A DNA stretch of 9,217 nt. Source: Methanosarcina sp. GTDB taxonomy: Archaea; Halobacteriota; Methanosarcinia; Methanosarcinales; Methanosarcinaceae. Made by a program: the position numbers and the translations under genes. Shown here piece by piece: positions 6,161 to 9,217 of the stretch; position 1 is the stretch's first letter; the number at the start of each line of letters is the position of its first letter. The DNA lies in contig DUGS01000063.1 in the NCBI GenBank assembly GCA_013331265.1, positions 15,179-24,395 of the forward strand, given 5' to 3'. The notes below the pieces were generated by a model that was given only the letters and a program-made list of their open reading frames with translations, was not told the origin of the DNA and did not search any database.

Positions 6161-6835
6161 ATGTCAGTGATTGGAAAATCCATCAATTCAATTATTAATA
6201 TTGTTTTAATGGGTTCTATGTTTACTTTTTCATTTTTGATACTTTCTGTTTTTGTAGCAGGATCTATTACAGGAGAAGAGATTTTAAGTGCTTCGATAGG
6301 ACCGTCAAGTGATATTGACGAAAGTGTCATGTTCACAGAAAACGAAAAGGTAACTTTTATTTTTTCAACAACTGAACAGGCCAGAACAGAACTTTTGAAC
6401 ATAACTATTGTTGACCCGCAAAATACAGAATATTCCTGGCAAAAAGGTTTTGGTGGACACAATCAATCCGGAGAATTTATAGATGACTTTACTGTGTTTT
6501 CCCCGAAATCATCAGGAATTCACCAGATGAAAATAAGTAATGCAGATTTTAATACGGATGTCAAGCTGGTCTCAGGAATGAGTCACCCATCCGAACAGCC
6601 TCTCTTTTTAAAAATATTGATCATTTCGACAGTACTTCTGTTTATTGGAGCTATGTTATTCGGGGTCTCTAAAAGAAGAGCCCCTCTCATTCCCGGGCTT
6701 CCCATCCCCCTATACAGGACGGTGACCACCGGCAAAATGAGAAAATTCACAGCTTTTCAAGCCCTTATTGCACTTTCTGCGAGCCTTTATATAGTATATA
6801 ATGTAGCCTTTCAGGCCTGCCCTATAAATATCTGA
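6161..6835 (+). CDS. Unrecognised membrane protein with exported domain, three predicted spans
   Basis: The 224-aa protein has a hydrophobic N-terminal segment (about 11-34, IINIVLMGSMFTFSFLILSV), which is an uncleaved anchor or a signal peptide. An exported domain of about 110 residues (36-146) shows alternating beta-strand patterns (EKVTFIFSTTEQA, ELLNITIVDPQN, SGIHQMKIS), like a beta-sandwich or GOLD/emp24-type fold. A second span (about 149-167, FLKILIISTVLLFIGAMLFG) is followed by basic SKRRAP, a short cytoplasmic loop and a third span (about 194-215). CAGGTGG before AAATAA-ATG supplies a ribosome site 8 bases from the start. A TATA-like TTTTTAAATA lies about 80 bases upstream. The gene stands alone: divergent from the phasin-like gene and followed by a hairpin. 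The fold suggestion is weak and the function unknown. Confidence 0.75.
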   Translation: MSVIGKSINSIINIVLMGSMFTFSFLILSVFVAGSITGEEILSASIGPSSDIDESVMFTENEKVTFIFSTTEQARTELLNITIVDPQNTEYSWQKGFGGHNQSGEFIDDFTVFSPKSSGIHQMKISNADFNTDVKLVSGMSHPSEQPLFLKILIISTVLLFIGAMLFGVSKRRAPLIPGLPIPLYRTVTTGKMRKFTAFQALIALSASLYIVYNVAFQACPINI

Positions 6836-7151
6836 TTTAATCAAAAGAAAACCCGGTTTGATGTATGAAATTTTAAGGTTCTCCAGACCGGGTTGAAATT
6901 GTTGAAGTGTATTTCGGTATTTTGCGGTCTTTTTTGGTCGGACGGATCAAGAGCCGGAATGAATAGAATAGCGTGTATACTGCCATTTTTCGCTGTGGAG
7001 TAGAATGACATTTTCCTTTTAAAAAATGGGCAAGAATTCCAAATAAAGTCGATAGTGTGTTATCTCATCTTTTATGTAATGTGTGTGGACAATTTATTAA
7101 TCGAACTTCCACTATCCTCAAAAATCAAGAAACCGTCCGTGTATTAATGTC
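6836..7151. other. Spacer before the HsdS remnant
   Basis: Apart from the hairpin at 6850-6894 I see no gene. The last 60 bases (about 7090-7151) could hold further decayed HsdS sequence: one frame reads ELPLSSKIKK, loosely like the PLPPLxEQKxI segment that usually precedes the tail. This is too degenerate to annotate. Confidence 0.4.
6850..6894 (+). terminator. Hairpin after the 6161-6835 gene
   Basis: Arms AACCCGGTTTG (6850-6860) and CAGACCGGGTT (6884-6894) pair over 11 bp with one G-U pair and enclose a 23-base loop. It begins 15 bases after the stop codon. No T-run follows directly, although TTTTTT appears about 35 bases later, so a transcript-end hairpin is likely but not proven. Confidence 0.5.
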
Positions 7152-7367
7152 CTCTTTGCCTTTACCGATTCGATATAAGTAAAAGTTGCAGCGGCAAGAG
7201 AAAAAACTGAAAAACTAAGGCAGTCTATTCTTGCAAAGGCTTTTTCCGGCCAACTTGTTGAGACAGAGGCTGAAATTGCAAGGAGGGAAGGCAGGGATTA
7301 TGAGACGGCGGAGGTTTTGATTGAGAGAATAAAAGCAGAGGGGAAGAAGGGTAGGAAGAAAAGATAA
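7152..7367 (+). pseudogene. hsdS: Remnant of type I restriction specificity subunit HsdS, C-terminal tail, copy 1
   Basis: The frame reads LFAFTDSI, then an in-frame TAA (7176-7178), then VKVAAAREKTEKLRQSILAK, AFSGQLVETEAEIARREGRD and YETAEVLIERIKAE, ending with a basic tail at TAA 7365-7367. This matches the well-known C-terminal end of HsdS proteins (VAAARERTEKLRQSILAKAF, then LARREGRDYEPA). HsdS would recognise DNA for a type I restriction-modification enzyme, but the target-recognition domains and start codon are absent. The TAA stands where the family usually has a glutamate codon, so GAA to TAA is a likely lesion. I therefore call it a pseudogene fragment. A second fragment, about 88% identical in DNA, lies at 9017. 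Confidence 0.8.
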
Positions 7368-7410
7368 TAATAGATCTAGCAGAGGGAATATAATTCAAGA
7401 TATTGAATAA

Positions 7411-7430
7411 TCATTCATTGTATTGAATGA
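7411..7430. repeat. Small inverted repeat
   Basis: TCATTCA (7411-7417) and TGAATGA (7424-7430) form perfect 7-bp arms around TTGTAT. It lies between the HsdS remnant and the end of the ATPase gene, so it might mark the convergent 3' ends, but no T-run follows. Confidence 0.35.
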
Positions 7431-7573
7431 CTGACATTCCTCTTTATTTTTTGGGAAAAGTCATCCCCTCTATGGGCTCATGGTCAGTGAGGACCCTATA
7501 CTCAAGAAGAAATCAAATAACTCTGCGATTTTCCCAGTATGCCAGTTACACAACCATAAAAAGCCCATTTTCC

Positions 7574-8905
7574 TTAGCGACCACTCCTCTCCCCGCCATT
7601 TTCCTCTAGCAGCCAGTACCACAAGGGCACATACCTTATCTTCTTCCCATCAACAACTTCCTCATTGAAGACATCTGATGTGATGATTGTCCCTTCTTTC
7701 ATTCTGAAGTTCTTCATCCCGGCAAGCAGTCCGTTCACTTCGCGTTCTTTTGTTTTCGGGTCGGACAAATCCGAACAGACCTGTATCAATCGGGTGGGTT
7801 CAAGTCCATCCTTTGTTACAAAATCAACCTCCAGACCCTTCTGGTCCTGCCAGTAGTAGATCTCACTTCCGGAGCGTAAAAGCTGGATGAAGACGAGGTT
7901 CTCGTATAATCTTCCGATATCAGAGGACAGCTTGAAGGAAACTGCATTAATCATGCCTGTGTCGATACAATATAATTTCCTGGGTTTGTTCATCTGTTGC
8001 TTTAGCGAGTCATCGTAATGGTTAACGCTAAAAAGCAGGAATGCATCCTCCATGTATGCAATGTAATTGATAATAGCATCCGTGCTGAGGGGGGAATAAC
8101 TGGCAAACAGCCTTCTAAGAGAGTTGTAGGTATGCGGTTTTGCAATATTCGATATGCAGAATAGTGCCAGGTCCTTGAATATCAAAGGATTGCGTATACC
8201 GTACCTTGAAATGATGTCACGGTAGATAATGTCGTCAAAATATGACTGCAATGTTTCCCGATGCTGCACCGACGGATAAACTGTGGTCTCGGGGAATCCT
8301 CCTTTTTCCAGGTATTCGTTGAATCTGCGTTTGAAAACTGGTCTGTCTTCCGAGTAAGGGAGTGTCTTCATATCAAAGGTTATTGAATGAAAATCCAGGA
8401 ATTCTGCAAAACTTAAAGGGAACATCCTGGTGCTCAGATGCCTGCCTGTTAATAAGGTCGATATCTCCTGTGAAAGCAAGGATGCATTCGAGCCGCTTAT
8501 TACTAACTTTACATTCTGTTTTCTATCGTAGATTCCTTTAACCCATCGTTCCCATGACGGGAAGTTCTGAATTTCATCAAGGAAAATATACAAACGGTCT
8601 ACTTCGGATATCTCCTGAATTTCCCTGAAAGTTTCCAACAGCAACTGCAGTTCATCCCCGTTTAGCGGCTGCAAGCGATCATCATCAAGATTCAGGTACA
8701 AAATATTGCTCTTTGGCACGCCTCTCACAAGCAGTTCCGATATCAGTTGATACATATAGTATGTTTTGCCGCATCTCCTCACACCCACTATGTCATTTAC
8801 ATGCGGAGCATCGATGTTTGCCTCATGCCTGCGCTTCTGCAATGGCGGTAATACTCTTCCCTGCCACTCGATAATGGCACTTTTCAGTTTCTCCCTTGTA
8901 TCCAC
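7574..8905 (-). CDS. AAA-type ATPase with DUF4143 domain
   Basis: The 443-aa protein (numbered from the GTG at 8905) belongs to the common archaeal/bacterial ATPase family with AAA_14 and DUF4143 domains. Walker A is GVRRCGKT (41-48), Walker B YIFLDE (106-111) followed by IQNFPSWERWVK, and the sensor region VISGSNASLL (about 135-144). Next come LTGRH (152-156) and the family signature PLSFAEFL (163-170). The C-terminal DUF4143 part shows YEN (334-336), EVDFV (359-363) and IQV (374-376), a pattern like a PD-(D/E)XK nuclease core. The length is normal and all ATPase motifs are present, so the gene appears intact. The biological role of the family is poorly defined. The frame is open only from a TTG at 8914, directly after a TGA. 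The GTG at 8905 is preferred because a TATA box at 8928-8936 would place the transcript start there. HsdS tail fragments flank the gene on both sides. Confidence 0.9.
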   Translation of the reverse strand: MDTREKLKSAIIEWQGRVLPPLQKRRHEANIDAPHVNDIVGVRRCGKTYYMYQLISELLVRGVPKSNILYLNLDDDRLQPLNGDELQLLLETFREIQEISEVDRLYIFLDEIQNFPSWERWVKGIYDRKQNVKLVISGSNASLLSQEISTLLTGRHLSTRMFPLSFAEFLDFHSITFDMKTLPYSEDRPVFKRRFNEYLEKGGFPETTVYPSVQHRETLQSYFDDIIYRDIISRYGIRNPLIFKDLALFCISNIAKPHTYNSLRRLFASYSPLSTDAIINYIAYMEDAFLLFSVNHYDDSLKQQMNKPRKLYCIDTGMINAVSFKLSSDIGRLYENLVFIQLLRSGSEIYYWQDQKGLEVDFVTKDGLEPTRLIQVCSDLSDPKTKEREVNGLLAGMKNFRMKEGTIITSDVFNEEVVDGKKIRYVPLWYWLLEENGGERSGR

Positions 8906-8927
8906 AAAGAACAATCAGGAATTTCTC

Positions 8928-8936
8928 ATTTATATA
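8928..8936 (-). promoter_or_regulatory. TATA box of the ATPase gene
   Basis: TATATAAAT on the minus strand is centred about 27 bases before the GTG at 8905. That is the usual archaeal distance from TATA box to transcription start, and no ribosome site is visible, so a leaderless transcript is likely. Confidence 0.55.
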
Positions 8937-9016
8937 CTTATCGAGTATAGTCTATAAAATTTAGTAATTTTGTCGTAATAAGACGATGAAATTAGGAAAT
9001 TACATTTTAGATGTAA

Positions 9017-9190
9017 ACGGCAAGAGAAAACACAGAAAAATTCAGGCCGTCCATTCTTGCAAAGGCATTTTCAGGTGAACTTGTAAAAACAGAGGCTGAG
9101 ATTGCAAGAAGGGAAGGCAGGGATTATAAGACGGCGGAGGTTTTGATTGAAAAAATAAAAGCAGAGAAAAAGATAAGCAAGAAAAAATAA
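9017..9190 (+). pseudogene. hsdS: Remnant of type I restriction specificity subunit HsdS, C-terminal tail, copy 2
   Basis: The open stretch after a TAA (9014-9016) reads TARENTEKFRPSILAKAFSG, ELVKTEAEIARREGRDYKTA and EVLIEKIKAE, then a lysine-rich end at TAA 9188-9190. By hand count it is identical to copy 1 at 42 of 49 residues and 129 of 147 bases (9020-9166 against 7194-7340). The recognition domains and any start codon are missing. Homology stops abruptly upstream at about 9017, where copy 1 continues with VKVAA. The reading frame is conserved with several silent differences, so the two fragments may derive from separate hsdS genes that diverged while functional, rather than from a very recent duplication. 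Confidence 0.78.
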
Positions 9191-9217
9191 CAGTTCTGCT
9201 TTTTGAATTTAGTCTCT

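Noticed and set aside
7427..7668. Two 60-62 codon + strand frames near the ATPase 3' end
   Set aside because: They overlap the end of the intact ATPase gene on the other strand and show no protein-like features.
7192..9190. Repeats flanking the ATPase gene as an insertion sequence or transposon
   Set aside because: They are coding HsdS tails in direct orientation; there is no transposase, no terminal inverted repeat and no target-site duplication visible.

Overview
The window looks like chromosomal DNA of a methanogenic archaeon close to Methanosarcina. The evidence is low-GC intergenic DNA with archaeal TATA boxes (CTTATAT type), strong AAAGGAGG-type ribosome sites, archaeal-style lipoproteins (SGC lipobox followed by VGN), and a membrane-tethered winged-helix regulator of a kind common in Methanosarcina. 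The assignment rests on style and family recognition, not on a database match.

Left part (1-1841): a 407-base stretch with no convincing gene, then a minus-strand gene (408-1427). It encodes a protein with an exported beta-sandwich-like domain, one membrane span and a cytoplasmic winged-helix DNA-binding domain. It is divergent from the next block across a 414-base spacer.

Central part (1842-5288): the most distinctive region. A two-gene module occurs twice in tandem: a secreted coiled-coil protein (390 and 344 aa) followed by a small lipoprotein (88 and 81 aa). Both members are clearly paralogous between copies, and the TATA box, ribosome site and leader before each lipoprotein also correspond. 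The first coiled-coil protein carries a nearly perfect 123-bp in-frame internal duplication that its partner lacks. I infer a cell-surface complex, a lipoprotein anchor plus a glycosylated coiled-coil protein, possibly controlled by the divergent membrane regulator. I know of no assigned function for this module.

Right-centre (5289-6835): a convergent phasin-like coiled-coil gene shares a bidirectional terminator-like hairpin with the second module. An AT-rich, repeat-bearing spacer then leads to an unrecognised three-span membrane protein.

Right end (6836-9217): a decayed accessory region. Two fragments of the C-terminal tail of a type I restriction specificity subunit (HsdS), about 88% identical at DNA level, lie in the same orientation on either side of a minus-strand AAA ATPase/DUF4143 gene. 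Both lack the DNA-recognition domains; the first is also broken by an in-frame TAA. This suggests a former restriction-modification locus that was rearranged around the ATPase gene.
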